Below, piece by piece: positions 11,296 through 21,448 of a stretch of 64,000 bases of DNA (its first letter is position 1; every line of letters starts with the position of its first letter). The notes beneath the pieces were generated by a model. That model worked only from the letters and a program-made list of their open reading frames with translations. It was not told the DNA's origin and searched no databases. This DNA is from Enoplolaimus lenunculus. Taxonomy: Eukaryota; Nematoda; Enoplea; Enoplida; Thoracostomopsidae. The stretch is from NCBI GenBank assembly GCA_030248215.1, contig JASANG010000916.1, forward strand, positions 62,001 through 126,000. The letters run 5' to 3'. The translations under genes and the position numbers were made by a program.

Positions 11296-11711
11296 TGTCG
11301 TAGCCCAAGTCGTAGTTCAGCCCAATTCCGAATTGGGCTAGTCCAAAGCGAAATTACGACTTGGGCTAGCCCAAGGCGGAACCTGTCTGATAAACAGTGC
11401 GTTTTCTGATTGGTTACTTGAGTCGTAATCCTGCTTGATTCCACTTAGCTCAGTAAAGAAACTGTTTGGTAGCCAACAGGTAGCGAGTACTTAGCCAATC
11501 AAAAAAGAGTACTTACATCAGATACTCGTATTTGAGTGTGGCATAAAGGTAGGAACCAATCAACAGGCGTGCACTTGTAGCACAAAAAGAATTACGCCGT
11601 GTTCTAGCCCAACTCGTAATTTCGCCCTGGACTAGCCCAATTCGAAATTGGATCGGAATTGGGCTAGTCCAATTCGGAATTGTGCTGAATTACGGCTTGG
11701 GCTACGACACT
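11296..11711. mobile_element. Inverted-repeat element with AGCCCAA/TTGGGCT arms
   Basis: The left arm starts TGTCGTAGCCCAAG and the right arm ends CTTGGGCTACGACA. Each arm is about 90-110 bp and is itself palindromic (CCCAATTCCGAATTGGGCTAG). About 200 bp of unrelated sequence lies between. No coding capacity; no clear target duplication was found. Confidence 0.65.
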
Positions 11712-11966
11712 TAAATCTAATAAAAAGAACTGAAATTCAAATTGAGCACTCCACCCAATTTCGTTACGCCACTGATTACTGTGGACTCATAAAACTTCTT
11801 CAAACCCCGAATTTCCGCCGTACGTTTTGTTTAGACGGGGTTCACAATTGACATTTTTGAACTTTCTCGTTTACTTAAAAATTTTGAAGTTTTCTACGCT
11901 CAAACTCACAGACTTCGCCAAATCTTATTTACACTACACGGACGCTTTAACCTGATTCTGTTCAAG

Positions 11967-14030
11967 CTACGAATCCGTGTGCGGTGCAAAACATTTCTCT
12001 ACAGTCTGGCAGACCATTTGTAAAAGCTTTGTTTCGAATTCTCGTCGCTCTTTCGCCATTCGAGCTTCGTGTTGTTGCCTTTGCGTTTCCATATCCCGGA
12101 AGACTAATAGCACTTGTCCAATACAACTCGCTCCTCTATTGGTGCAACGGATCGGAGTTGATTTACAACAGTTGCAATTCGTCACGTGTGTCAACGCATT
12201 TTGACAATCATTATCACCGTATCCGCTTCCGCCTTCACTACATCTGCTTCCGCCTTCATCACATCTTGTTCCGCTTGCCCTATATCTGGTTCCGCCTTCA
12301 CTACATCCGCTTCTATCACATCCGCCTCCACCACATCCGGTTTTGCGCTCACCACTTCCGCTTCGGGTTGTACCGCATCCACTTCCATCTTTTATATATC
12401 CGCCGCCGCCTTCGCCATATCCGCTTCCATCTTCACTATTTCCATTTCGGTTATCGCCATATTCAATGCTGTTTCCGCCATATCCAGTACCTCGTACAAC
12501 ACATCCAATTCTGTTTTCATATCCGCTTCCGTGTTCGCCAATTTCGTTTCCGCCGTCTCCACGTCCGGATCCATTTGAATCACTGTTAAAAATGTCTTCT
12601 CGCTGATATGTTACAGTTAAGTCCTCGCTCAATCGTCGGCAGTCGCTCTCGCAATAGCTGACGCTACCCGGGGCGCTTCCACATCGAGTTTCTACACACG
12701 GCGGCGGACTTAAATTCGCCCGACGTTCAGTAAACTCTATTTTTCGACGTTTCAACAGTCCACCACTTCCGCTAACCGCTGGCACTCCAATAAATTTTGA
12801 TTCCTGCACACCATCCACGTCTTCAACCTGATAAATTGTTTTTCCACTTTCACAAATTTTTGACAACTTATCCGAGGCACAAGAAGGCACACTGTCATCT
12901 TCCAGAACTCCTGTGTCGACCTGAATCTTCGCCCCTCGCGCAGCATCCTCAGGTAACCATCGGTTGCTAATTTCGGCCGTAATAATCGCGCCATTTCTTA
13001 GCGAAGACGTTCCATTGTGGCCGCCGAAATGACCCGAATCGTTGCAATGATTGCTATCTTCAGAGCCGTCAGACCATGCCGCCGCAATTGCAGATTCACT
13101 AGTTGTCTGATTGAGCAATTCGTTTTGAACATTTTCACGCCGTGAAATTTCTCTGTTTCCACCAACGCAGATATCGTCGTTTTCCCCCACGCCAAATTCT
13201 CGATTTGTACGCACGCAGATATCGCCGTTTCCACCCTGGTACACATCGCCGGTCGCACCCCGGTGTGCTCGAGCACCCTCAGCAGCCTTCAACGAAGCGA
13301 TCGTCGTATGCGAACAATCAAGTTGATTGCCAAGCAACGCCGGAACATTACTAAACGCCGTTGCCAATTTCAAAATATACCCAGGCCGTGGCGTTTCGTA
13401 CGTTCCGTTCGTTTCAGCCATCCGGCGTAAATACTTCCGGTAATCCGCTTTCAAATTATTGACCCGGTTGCGGACTTCTTCTTTGGTTCGCGTATGCTTG
13501 CGTCGATGCATTTCCGCCACAACTTCGTCATAAATCACTGAATCTCGACTTGTGTTTGTTAGTTCGCGACCTTTGGTCACCGTAGCAAATATTTCCATCA
13601 AATCTTCAATTTCAGTTTCGGTCCATCGTTCGTTCACTGTTGATCGGCCTTGGCCGTAGCAGTCCACCACTTGAGCAGAGGCCGGCGCCATGCCGCCGAC
13701 AGAAGGCGCCGGGCTGTTGGAAAGCCTACCTGAAAGGTTACTATCGCGTAACATATCACTCGAGGCCCATACATCGTCTGGCTGGTTTCGTTTCAGACCG
13801 GACCTTATTCGAGGACGTGTAATGCGAGCCGGATACTCAAACTCAGGTCGACGGAAGTTCCGGTCGAATACCGGCTGGTGTTTATTCGATGCAACTGGAT
13901 GAGGTGATAATTTTGACTTGTCTGAGATTAAGGTTACATTTTCAGTTAATGTTAAATTGCCATGATTAGTTACTACAGTGTTCCCTGCGGAAATGTGCGC
14001 AGTTGCATGACGTTGATGTGGCTTAAGCAT
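11967..14030 (-). CDS. Myb/SANT-like DNA-binding domain protein, intronless, 687 aa
   Basis: One uninterrupted frame from ATG (14030) to stop. Residues about 133-206 read NERWTETEIEDLMEIFATV, then a basic helix with RTKEEVRNRVNNLKADYRKY. This is the layout of the trihelix/Myb-SANT-like domain (Myb_DNA-bind family) seen in MSANTD proteins and in the DNA-binding subunit of Harbinger-type transposons. Residues about 490-600 are Gly/Ser/Cys-rich imperfect repeats. Residues about 635-680 (RDMETQRQQHEARMAKERRE) look like a coiled coil, common in this family. Inferred role: nuclear DNA-binding protein. The lack of introns beside multi-exon neighbours suggests a retrocopy or a domesticated transposon protein; intact coding over 2 kb argues for function. 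I cannot assign an orthologue. Confidence 0.68.
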   Translation of the reverse strand: MLKPHQRHATAHISAGNTVVTNHGNLTLTENVTLISDKSKLSPHPVASNKHQPVFDRNFRRPEFEYPARITRPRIRSGLKRNQPDDVWASSDMLRDSNLSGRLSNSPAPSVGGMAPASAQVVDCYGQGRSTVNERWTETEIEDLMEIFATVTKGRELTNTSRDSVIYDEVVAEMHRRKHTRTKEEVRNRVNNLKADYRKYLRRMAETNGTYETPRPGYILKLATAFSNVPALLGNQLDCSHTTIASLKAAEGARAHRGATGDVYQGGNGDICVRTNREFGVGENDDICVGGNREISRRENVQNELLNQTTSESAIAAAWSDGSEDSNHCNDSGHFGGHNGTSSLRNGAIITAEISNRWLPEDAARGAKIQVDTGVLEDDSVPSCASDKLSKICESGKTIYQVEDVDGVQESKFIGVPAVSGSGGLLKRRKIEFTERRANLSPPPCVETRCGSAPGSVSYCESDCRRLSEDLTVTYQREDIFNSDSNGSGRGDGGNEIGEHGSGYENRIGCVVRGTGYGGNSIEYGDNRNGNSEDGSGYGEGGGGYIKDGSGCGTTRSGSGERKTGCGGGGCDRSGCSEGGTRYRASGTRCDEGGSRCSEGGSGYGDNDCQNALTHVTNCNCCKSTPIRCTNRGASCIGQVLLVFRDMETQRQQHEARMAKERREFETKLLQMVCQTVEKCFAPHTDS
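12205..12560 (-). repeat. Coding minisatellite for Gly/Ser-rich repeats
   Basis: On the plus strand, TTCCGCCTTCA/CATCCGCTTCC motifs recur at roughly 18-21-bp spacing inside the Myb/SANT frame. They encode GSGYGEGG-like peptides. The same periodicity keeps several other frames open, producing spurious overlapping frames. Confidence 0.7.
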
Positions 14031-15411
14031 TTTATATGTGAATTTGATAGTAAGCTTATATTACTAAATTTAATATGTCCTAAATATATATGAAAGAATT
14101 TACTATACAACCACAAGCAGCCCCTAAAAGCGGTAATACAGACGGGGTAAAAGCAAACACAGAAGTGAATTTTATAACAAAATCTATTACTTTCACGAAA
14201 TCTATTGATTTTAGTCGTCGCTTGCAAAACCATTACAAAATAGCCAACGATCAAAATGCAAGACTGAACTTATAACTACACAACGTGTTTACATGACTCA
14301 GGTGTAACGCAAGTTTATCACTAAACTACCGTTATATAACTATATCCTAGAAGGGAACTTATGTCACCTACAAATATTTGCTCTTTTCGTAAATTCTTGT
14401 TTAACAACCGCACCAAGAATTAACCAGGTCAATTTAAAAGTGTTTACCTTTGCGAGTTTATATTAAATTAGTCGACTGTGCTTGTAATATTTGTCTACAT
14501 ATCAAATAGTTTCTGCCAGTTGAAATGCGTGCAGGACTTTGTGAAATCTTAAAATTAAGTCCAACTTAAATGAGAACCCCATATATATTCTAAAATGTGT
14601 ATAACATCTATCAGAAGTTAGCAGGATGTAATCGGATGGATATCCGGTTCTGTTTCAGGTACAAATCTATGCCCGTTTCCGTTATAGAAACACTGGTAAT
14701 TGTGAAAGTTTTATGCACAAAATAGCTAAAAATCATGTATATATCTCGCAATTTTTCATTACACATATGCTGCAATTATTCGATATGAAATAAAAATTAC
14801 AAAATTCATCCAAAGTCTTAAAAATATCGGGGTGTCCGCTATTGCATGCCAACTTGTATTGGCTGAAAAATGTAATATGTTTCAAACTTTTACACCTCAA
14901 TATCCGTTTTCCGTTTCCGGTATCTTAATCGCTATCAGTTTCCATTTCCGTTATTTTTCCTATACGTTTGCATCCTGCCATGTAGTGATAGGTTTTCAAA
15001 CTCACGAACTTCTGCCGTTGCTGATATCAAAATTTCCGCCGAGGAAAGGCAAACAAATCAAGTTTGAAAAATGTGCTGAATTTCAAAGCTCACCATTTAC
15101 TGATTAGAAAGTTACATGTCCTGTCGCCAACTGGTGTCTGGTGCTACACAGATCTGAGAGTACAGGCGTTGATCTCAACTACAAAATCGAAACAGCTTAA
15201 CGCCAGACTGAAGTTGGTAAGATCTGCGAAAACGAAGATTTTTAGCAGTCCAAAAGGCAATATGTTATTCATGGAATATATGCATTATAGCGACTTATAT
15301 TTAATATATTCAACTTATTCAATAGCAGTTTAGCCTAGTACAAACTGTTATTACGTCAAAGAGCAGATTGGGCAAGAACAATTAGTAATTGGCGTGAATA
15401 ACAGATTGGTA
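14031..15411. other. Upstream of the Myb/SANT gene, repeat scraps only
   Basis: No gene recognised. A 75-bp fragment near 14887-14960 (CCGTTTCCGGTATCTTAATCG then TTTCCATTTCCGTTATTTTTCC) shares its pattern with 21745-21784 and 23170-23222, marking an unnamed repeat family. Confidence 0.5.
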
Positions 15412-15413
15412 TA

Positions 15414-16037
15414 CTGTAGTGACCCGAATAAAAGGTGACGACTGATGTTTATTTGGCCTATCCAGAGGGTTCCCCTGTTATTCGGTTACGAACTGTTATT
15501 CATTTTTAACCCGCCCTCCGCCGCCCTTCGTTACTGATATATTTCCAGTATATATATCCAGTATTGCAACTATCCATTGAATTAAACGTTTGTCTTGTAT
15601 CAAAAACTTATTCGAACTCCTTTTTGGAGCCATTTATGCACTACAATTAGGACTTGTTAAAATTTTTAGTAACCTGGTGATTATTTTAAGACCTGTATAG
15701 TGTCTAAAGCCATTTTAAAAATAACGGAAAGATAGAATAGTATAAGAAAACTCGCGAGCGAAGTAAGCGACAAGCCAGACATATTTCAAAACTTCGGCGG
15801 TTTTTGTTCCAACCGGTTACGGTGGGGGCCCCTTTAGGGATGCCACCCCAAATGGAGGGTATCGGGGTGGCTGCTGCGGCGCTGTCATCACCGGCCTGTG
15901 GGGAATTAGGCTACGCTGATTATTGCGGAGGAAGGCATCCCCTAACGGACACTTATTATGGATACAGACACCTACTGATTGGTACTCAAAATAAGGACCC
16001 CCCTCTTATTACCACCCACATATTCGGGTCACTACAG
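15414..16037. mobile_element. TA-flanked element (CTGTAGTGACCCG ends) with nested insert
   Basis: The 624-bp element has ends CTGTAGTGACCCGAATAA and TATTCGGGTCACTACAG, each flanked by TA. TA duplication is typical of Tc1/mariner-type elements. Within it, about 15735-15950 matches, in opposite orientation, the sequence at 18690-18840 (GCGAGCGAAG block and TTCAACC block), so it appears to carry a second insertion. Confidence 0.8.
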
Positions 16038-16957
16038 TACGACACATATACCATCAAATAATCCGTTGAACTTGGTTATATTTTCAAGTCAAACATGCCA
16101 AACATTATATTTCTGCCACTTTGAGGCACCAAAATTAACACTGAGCAAATACAAGTATGCTTAGCACCGCAATATATACAGCACCGATTTATTGCTGATT
16201 CAAACCAGATGACAACACACAAGTTCGCGTACGTGTAAAATAGACGATTTGCATTCGCTGTTGAAAAGCTCACAGTTCAGTTAAGATTCTTCCGAACCGA
16301 AGTTGGTGTTTTTGAAACCAAGTTTGACCGGACGAATCATTTTCGAATACGTGTCGCCGACTCATCAAACAAACAGGACGTCTCAAAATGTGTCATGAGC
16401 TGCAAACACCATTATAATACAGCCTAATCTTAACTGTATCCCTTCAATACACATAACCAGTCGCATGAAACAAAACAGAAACTGTAATAAAACGATTAAC
16501 CACCAGTGCGAGTAAACGCGAATTCGTGCGCAGTTGCAATTGGTAATGCACACGCAATGTATGCAACACAAAGTTGCACCCCCCGTATTGTTAAGGGGAA
16601 CGGTCCAAGGGAGATTTTTGCAAACATGACTGTATACAATGGGGGTTGGCGGGGATATATCCCCTCCGCGAAATGGTTAAAAGACTCGAAAAACACATTT
16701 TTACAAGCTGTACAATAACCTGCAGATGTCAAAAACATTTTCAAGTTCGCCGCGTTCGCTCGTATTGTAAAAATCCAAGCTAACAATTAATTTTAATTCA
16801 GTAAACATATACTTTTGTTGCGCGACTCAATTACTTTCATCGTTCAAAACTACTCACATTTAGTGCTATATCCGGTTAATATCCGGTTCCGCTACAACGT
16901 TCAATATCCGGCTCCGGTGTCTGGTGAACCCATAGCTGGACGTACCCTGCCTCCAAC
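16038..16957. other. No gene seen
   Basis: Unique-looking AT-rich sequence. Short tandem ATATCCGGTT motifs occur at 16868-16920. Nothing codes for a recognisable protein. Confidence 0.5.
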
Positions 16958-17104
16958 CAGGCTCGTAGCCAGGTCACCATGCTAGGGGGGCTAAAAAATT
17001 TTCACGAGGGGAATTCAATGGTTTTAGTGACTTGTAAGCAAGGTTTAAAATTTTCTAGGGGGGACAAAATTTTTCCAGGTGGCCCCCCCTTGGCTACGGG
17101 TCCG
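16958..17104. mobile_element. hAT-like MITE (CGTAGCC...GGCTACG family)
   Basis: A 147-bp element beginning CAGGCTCGTAGCCAGG and ending CCTTGGCTACGGGTCCG, with perfect 8-bp duplication CCTCCAAC at 16950-16957 and 17105-17112. The centre has AAAATTTTCTAGGGGGG, shared with relatives near 18350, 28060 and 58450. Confidence 0.88.
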
Positions 17105-17221
17105 CCTCCAACACGTGTCTCACGTTCACTTAAACGAAACTTTTCCCGTTGTCTGCCTCAACATTTTTCACTACAGCGCAATATGCGGCACAACGCGCCC
17201 TTAAAAATATTACCAGCGGCG

Positions 17222-17240
17222 AAATTCCGATTGCACCCTG
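17222..17240. repeat. Solo right end of CAGGGTGCAACC family
   Basis: The sequence ATTCCGATTGCACCCTG matches the right end of the 10710 element, but no partner end with matching flanks was found nearby. Confidence 0.5.
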
Positions 17241-17863
17241 ATGCTAAAACCACAAACACAAGCCAGGCTGAATATTCTTCGCCGACAACCTCACTGCGTG
17301 GGTACCCCCCCCCCCCCCCCCGTCAGCATCCAGGATCGCCACCAATGCCCCTGCACCAGTGTGCAAGTATATAACAACCAAATTGCAATTTCAAAATACA
17401 CAGCAAACGCGCACAATGAGAGTGTACGCACAAAATACAACGTGCACGCACGCACTCTGTTTAACCGGTATTGTGTGTACAATATTGCATTTTACACTGC
17501 ACTACAAACAAACTCTGCCCTACGCAGATCCACCGGGAGACACCACCCACTCTCGGGCCATGGCTGCCTTACCTGGGATTGTAACCGAAAATTATATTAT
17601 AACATTTATAATGCTAAAATATTGTATTTGGTACAACTTTTAAGTTTTATTTTGTGTCTTGTGAAATTTTGAAGAGCTATTGCCCCTACGCCCATTACAC
17701 TACAGCCCCGTACGATCGCTGTCATAAATTGTGGTGCCGCGATATCGGTCACGTATTATTGTGGGAAAAACAACTGCGCAAGCGATGCGCGCGAGACGCC
17801 AAACGCAATTTTAACGCTAAATCATAATACAAATTAGTTTTAGTTTTAATCCGTGTATGAGAC

Positions 17864-18040
17864 CAATGGCGGATCCATGGGGGGGCCCACCCCGGCCGTG
17901 GCCCCCCCCAACAGCATCTCGACAAAAATTATATAGCAATTTTGTGACAATAGTTCGTGGTTTGCGTATGGGTCAAAAGTAAGTTTATTACCTGTGAAAT
18001 TTTGGCCCCCCCCCATTTTGAGATCCTGGATCCGGCACTG
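17864..18040. mobile_element. hAT-like MITE (CAATGGCGGATCC family)
   Basis: A 177-bp element with ends CAATGGCGGATCCATGG and TGGATCCGGCACTG, perfect 8-bp duplication TATGAGAC at 17856-17863 and 18041-18048. It carries C-rich blocks at both ends and TCTCGACAAAAATTATATAG inside. It is the reference copy for the composite at 19379. Confidence 0.92.
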
Positions 18041-18294
18041 TATGAGACGTATGGACTGGGGGTCAGTGGTGAGCCGGTTCCTTGGATCGTTCAACGTTCC
18101 ACAGAATTTCTAGGCGTGAATTTTGTATTTACTTTACAAAATCTGTATTTAACGGTCTCTATGCGTAATGTAAACAAACATACCGTGGACACCCTGGCGG
18201 ATCTAATGGGGGCCACCGGGCGTAGGCATCCGCTACTGGGATTAAAACTAAAATTTTGTGTTATTGCCAGCTCAGCTTGCTGGGAATCGGGCGC

Positions 18295-18450
18295 CTCAAA
18301 ATTTCTCAAGAGGTGCATACAGCGCTTTTCGTGGACTTACAAGCGAGGTTGAAAATTTTTCTAGGCGGGCCAAAATTTTGCCACGGGATGCTGAGCGGTC
18401 CTTTTATCCCCCGCCTCATCCTCCGGCTACGGGCCAGGATATCACTAAAA
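18295..18450. repeat. CGTAGCC-family relic
   Basis: GAGGTTGAAAATTTTTCTAGG and CCTCCGGCTACGGGCCAGG match the core and right side of the 16958 element. The left end is missing. Confidence 0.55.
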
Positions 18451-18689
18451 TAAGCCATTCGGATCCCCATTTGTGAGATTTTTCCTTCATTCAAGTCCCG
18501 TTTTGAAATTTCTGGATACGTCACTGTAAAACATAAACACACATTTACTTACACACACACTTATGCACGTATAAAACGCAGAGAAAGTGTATACTTTGTG
18601 TTCAAAACCACTATTTTACACGCGAGTCGTACTAAAATACGTGCGTGAGCATTGAATTGTAAAACAGAAAAATAAATATTCTGCGCCCA

Positions 18690-18945
18690 GCCCCCCCCCC
18701 GTACCACCCATTTGAGGGGTTCCCACCTCTAAAGGTGCCCCAACCCTGACGGGTTGAAATAAAGATCGCCAAAGTTTGAAAATGCGTCCGGCATTTTGCT
18801 CGCTTCGCTCGTATGAACACACCCTAAATGGTTAAAACAATGACCGCCGGAGTTTTAAAATGCGTCTGACGTCTCGATCGCGATCTTGGCGGCCCCCATC
18901 GTGGAGTTTGGAGAAATCCCTCGTCCCAGTCTGCTCCGCCACTGA
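18690..18945. repeat. GCTCGCTTCGCTCG-bearing repeat
   Basis: Contains GGGGTTCCCACCTCTAAAGG, then ACCCTGACGGGTTGAAATAA and the conserved GCTCGCTTCGCTCG block (18800). It is homologous in reverse to about 15735-15950. The right side (CCGCCACTG) resembles the CAATGGCGGATCC family. Confidence 0.5.
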
Positions 18946-19149
18946 ATATCATATACATTTATGTATAGAATAGATAAAATACAACAAAGCATACATTATA
19001 CACGTAAATATACAACAGTAGTGTACATAACAACGTATACACAGACAGTTACAGCATTGTGTATTTTATAAATACGCGCAGTAATCCACAGAACGTGAGC
19101 CCATGCGGTCGTGAGTCGTGAAAGTTAACAATTGTAAGCGTTGGATCGT

Positions 19150-19261
19150 CTCAGGTCGGGTAGGGCTAAGGCTAAAGCCTAAGCAAAAAAATTTGTCGAT
19201 AAGGTTACTTTATTACAGTCCCGTCGGAACGCATTCCGGGGCCCTGGTCTATGCATGGGCC
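19150..19261. mobile_element. MITE-A right-half fragment
   Basis: It keeps the CTAAGGCTAAAGCCTAAGC block, the TTATTACAGTCCCGTCGGAA segment and the right end CTGGTCTATGCATGGGCC. The left end is lost. Confidence 0.65.
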
Positions 19262-19515
19262 AACAAATTTTATCCGTGATGTATTAAAGATCGAGTCATA
19301 TTTTGAACTTGTAAATTTTGACAGTAATTCGCAACGTAAAATATTATCAAAAAATCGTTCATAAGAATAGGTTTCAAGCAATGGCGGATCCACGGGGGAG
19401 CCACCCCGCCCGTGCCCCCCCCCCAACAGCATCTCGACAAATTATATAGTGTCTTTTACTGTTCTACGCTGTTTATTTCTCTGTTTTATCATTGAAACAC
19501 ATTAGTGTTTTCAAT

Positions 19516-20018
19516 ATATGTTTCAAGCATCGAGAATGCACGCTTTTTGAAAGTTTTGCAGAATGTTCTCTGCAGGAAAGCAGAGCTGGAATGAGGTAAC
19601 TTGCGTATAAAATATCCTAATTAGCCGCTTCGACACCATACACAAATTGGACAGCTAAACGTCTCATTTAAGTTGTTATTAAAAGTTTGATATTTGTAAT
19701 TTTTCGAAAAATTGTATTATAAATATATAATTGCCATAGCTAGTCGATATTATTGTGAGATGCTAATATGTTTCAAGCATCGAGAATGCACGCTTTTTGA
19801 AAGTTTTGCAGAATGTTCTCTGCAGGAAAGCAGAGCTGGAATGAGGTAACTTGCGTATAAAATATACTAATTAGCCGCTTCGACACCATACACAAATTGG
19901 ACAGCTAAACGTGTCATTTAAGTTGTTATTAAAAGTTTGATATTTGTAATTTTTCGAAAAATTGTATTACAAATATATAATTACCATAGCTAGTCGATAT
20001 TATTGTGTGATGCTAATG
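19516..20018. repeat. 250-bp direct tandem duplication
   Basis: Two head-to-tail copies (19516-19765 and 19766-20018) begin ATATGTTTCAAGCATCGAG and differ at about five positions, so roughly 98% identical. The low divergence suggests a recent duplication. Confidence 0.9.
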
Positions 20019-20250
20019 ATAACGTGCAATAGATTACGTGTCACTGCGATGTTTGTTCTACTGAAATTACTAACTAAGACATTAATATTTTGTAATAACC
20101 TCCCATGCATTATAGCGTAAAACAGGCTGCTGTTTGGTGGATTGCAATGGAGCAAGTGTACGCTTTAGACTTATATTTTGTTTAGGCTTAGGCGTACGCT
20201 TAGGAGTAGACTTAGCATAAAACCGCACAGTATCCCATGTAAAAGAAAGA

Positions 20251-21182
20251 AACTAGGTAAAAGTGCCCCTAGAAGGGACAGATTGTGATATGTTTCGCTT
20301 GAAGCATGTAAAAGAGTTTAAACAAGGGTTAGTTAGACCATAGATCAGTAGGTAATGCTTAAAATATTAGCTCCATAACTTCTATGAAAATAGTTGTCAT
20401 CTATATCTTTGACGGCTGTCTTTCAGTGTTAACACGCTTACGGTCAGCGAAACAAGAAACATATGGGCCCAACGAACTTTCATCTGTTAAGCTATAAATC
20501 GACACTATGGTTTTTCAAGGCGTTCTAAAGTACAACTCTCAACATGCCTTTCGTATAACAGTCAGTTGCTTTTTAAAAGTTATCTCAATTGAGCGCCAGC
20601 AGAACATGTTCTTTGAAATATTTAGCAACGTTTGAGTGGTATTTTCTAGATGAATAGCTTAAATATGTCACGGCACAGAATACAATTTGGAAAAGTTTCT
20701 CGATTCACATCATCAAATTGTCATTGTAAACATAGGTAAAATAGTCGAGCACGTATGCGTGACATTTTTTATTCGATAATCAATAGACGCAATTTGTAAT
20801 CTTGCAATATTGAAACATTTACTAATCAAGTTTTAGAAACATAAATATTTTAAAACTCAAAAATATCCTCTTCCAATGAAGAATGCTAGATTAGCTGAGT
20901 TATAAACTGAACATTGTAAAACCCAACAAACGCTAAATATTAAGCTGATAGATGATGTCCGCTGCGCCCATATGTTTCTTGTTTCACTGACCGCAAGCGT
21001 GTTAACACTGAAAGACACCCGTCAAAGATATAGGTGACAACGATTTTCATAGAAGTTATGGAGCTAATATTTTAAGCATTACCTACTGATCTATGGTCTA
21101 ACTAACCCTTGTTTAAACTCTTTTACATGCTTCAAGCGAAACATATCACAATCTGTGCCTTCTAGGGGCACTTTTACCTAGT
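20251..21182. mobile_element. 930-bp element with long (about 230-bp) terminal inverted repeats
   Basis: The left arm starts ACTAGGTAAAAGTGCCCC and the right arm ends GGGGCACTTTTACCTAGT. The arms pair over about 230 bp, up to CGAAACAAGAAACATATGGGC and its complement near 20965. If TA is the target duplication, the ends are GGTAAAAGTGCC. The interior of about 460 bp is non-coding. Confidence 0.82.
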
Positions 21183-21229
21183 ACACAATAACATAAGCAC
21201 GCTTTAAAGTTTCTTGGCCCTGGAGTCAT

Positions 21230-21378
21230 TTATGCGCTACAATTAGGGATAATAGACATTTATGGAGTCTAAACAAGGGTTTAAGGGCTCTACCCGCTTA
21301 TGGATTCTTATTAGGGATACGGACTCTTATTAATTGGGACTCAAAATGGGGACCCCCTCTTATTTGGGTCACTACAGT
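21230..21378. mobile_element. Right part of a TA element (CTGTAGTGACCCG family)
   Basis: It shares CATTTATGCGCTACAATTAGG, TATTAGGGATACGGACTC and the end TTTGGGTCACTACAG|TA with the copies at 15414 and 43261. It lies inside the composite at 19379. Confidence 0.7.
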
Positions 21379-21448
21379 ATGGGTCAAAAATAAGTTTATT
21401 ACCTCTGAAATTTTGGCCCCCCATTTAGAGATCCTGGATTCGCCACTG

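Larger units (their letters stand above)
19379..21448. mobile_element. Composite CAATGGCGGATCC element with nested insertions
   Basis: The 2070-bp unit starts CAATGGCGGATCCACGG and ends GGATTCGCCACTG, with perfect 8-bp duplication GTTTCAAG at 19371-19378 and 21449-21456. Compared with the 177-bp copy at 17864, the middle is replaced by about 1.9 kb of other repeats: a 250-bp direct duplication (19516-20018), a MITE-A fragment (20155-20225), a 930-bp long-inverted-repeat element (20251-21182) and a TA-element right end (to about 21378). No coding sequence was seen. Confidence 0.85.

Noticed and set aside
12186-12606. Several overlapping plus-strand frames (up to 201 residues) opposite the Gly-rich repeats
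   Set aside because: They mirror the codon-periodic minisatellite of the minus-strand Myb/SANT gene and encode only repeated Phe/His/Arg or Ser/Thr/Ala patterns.
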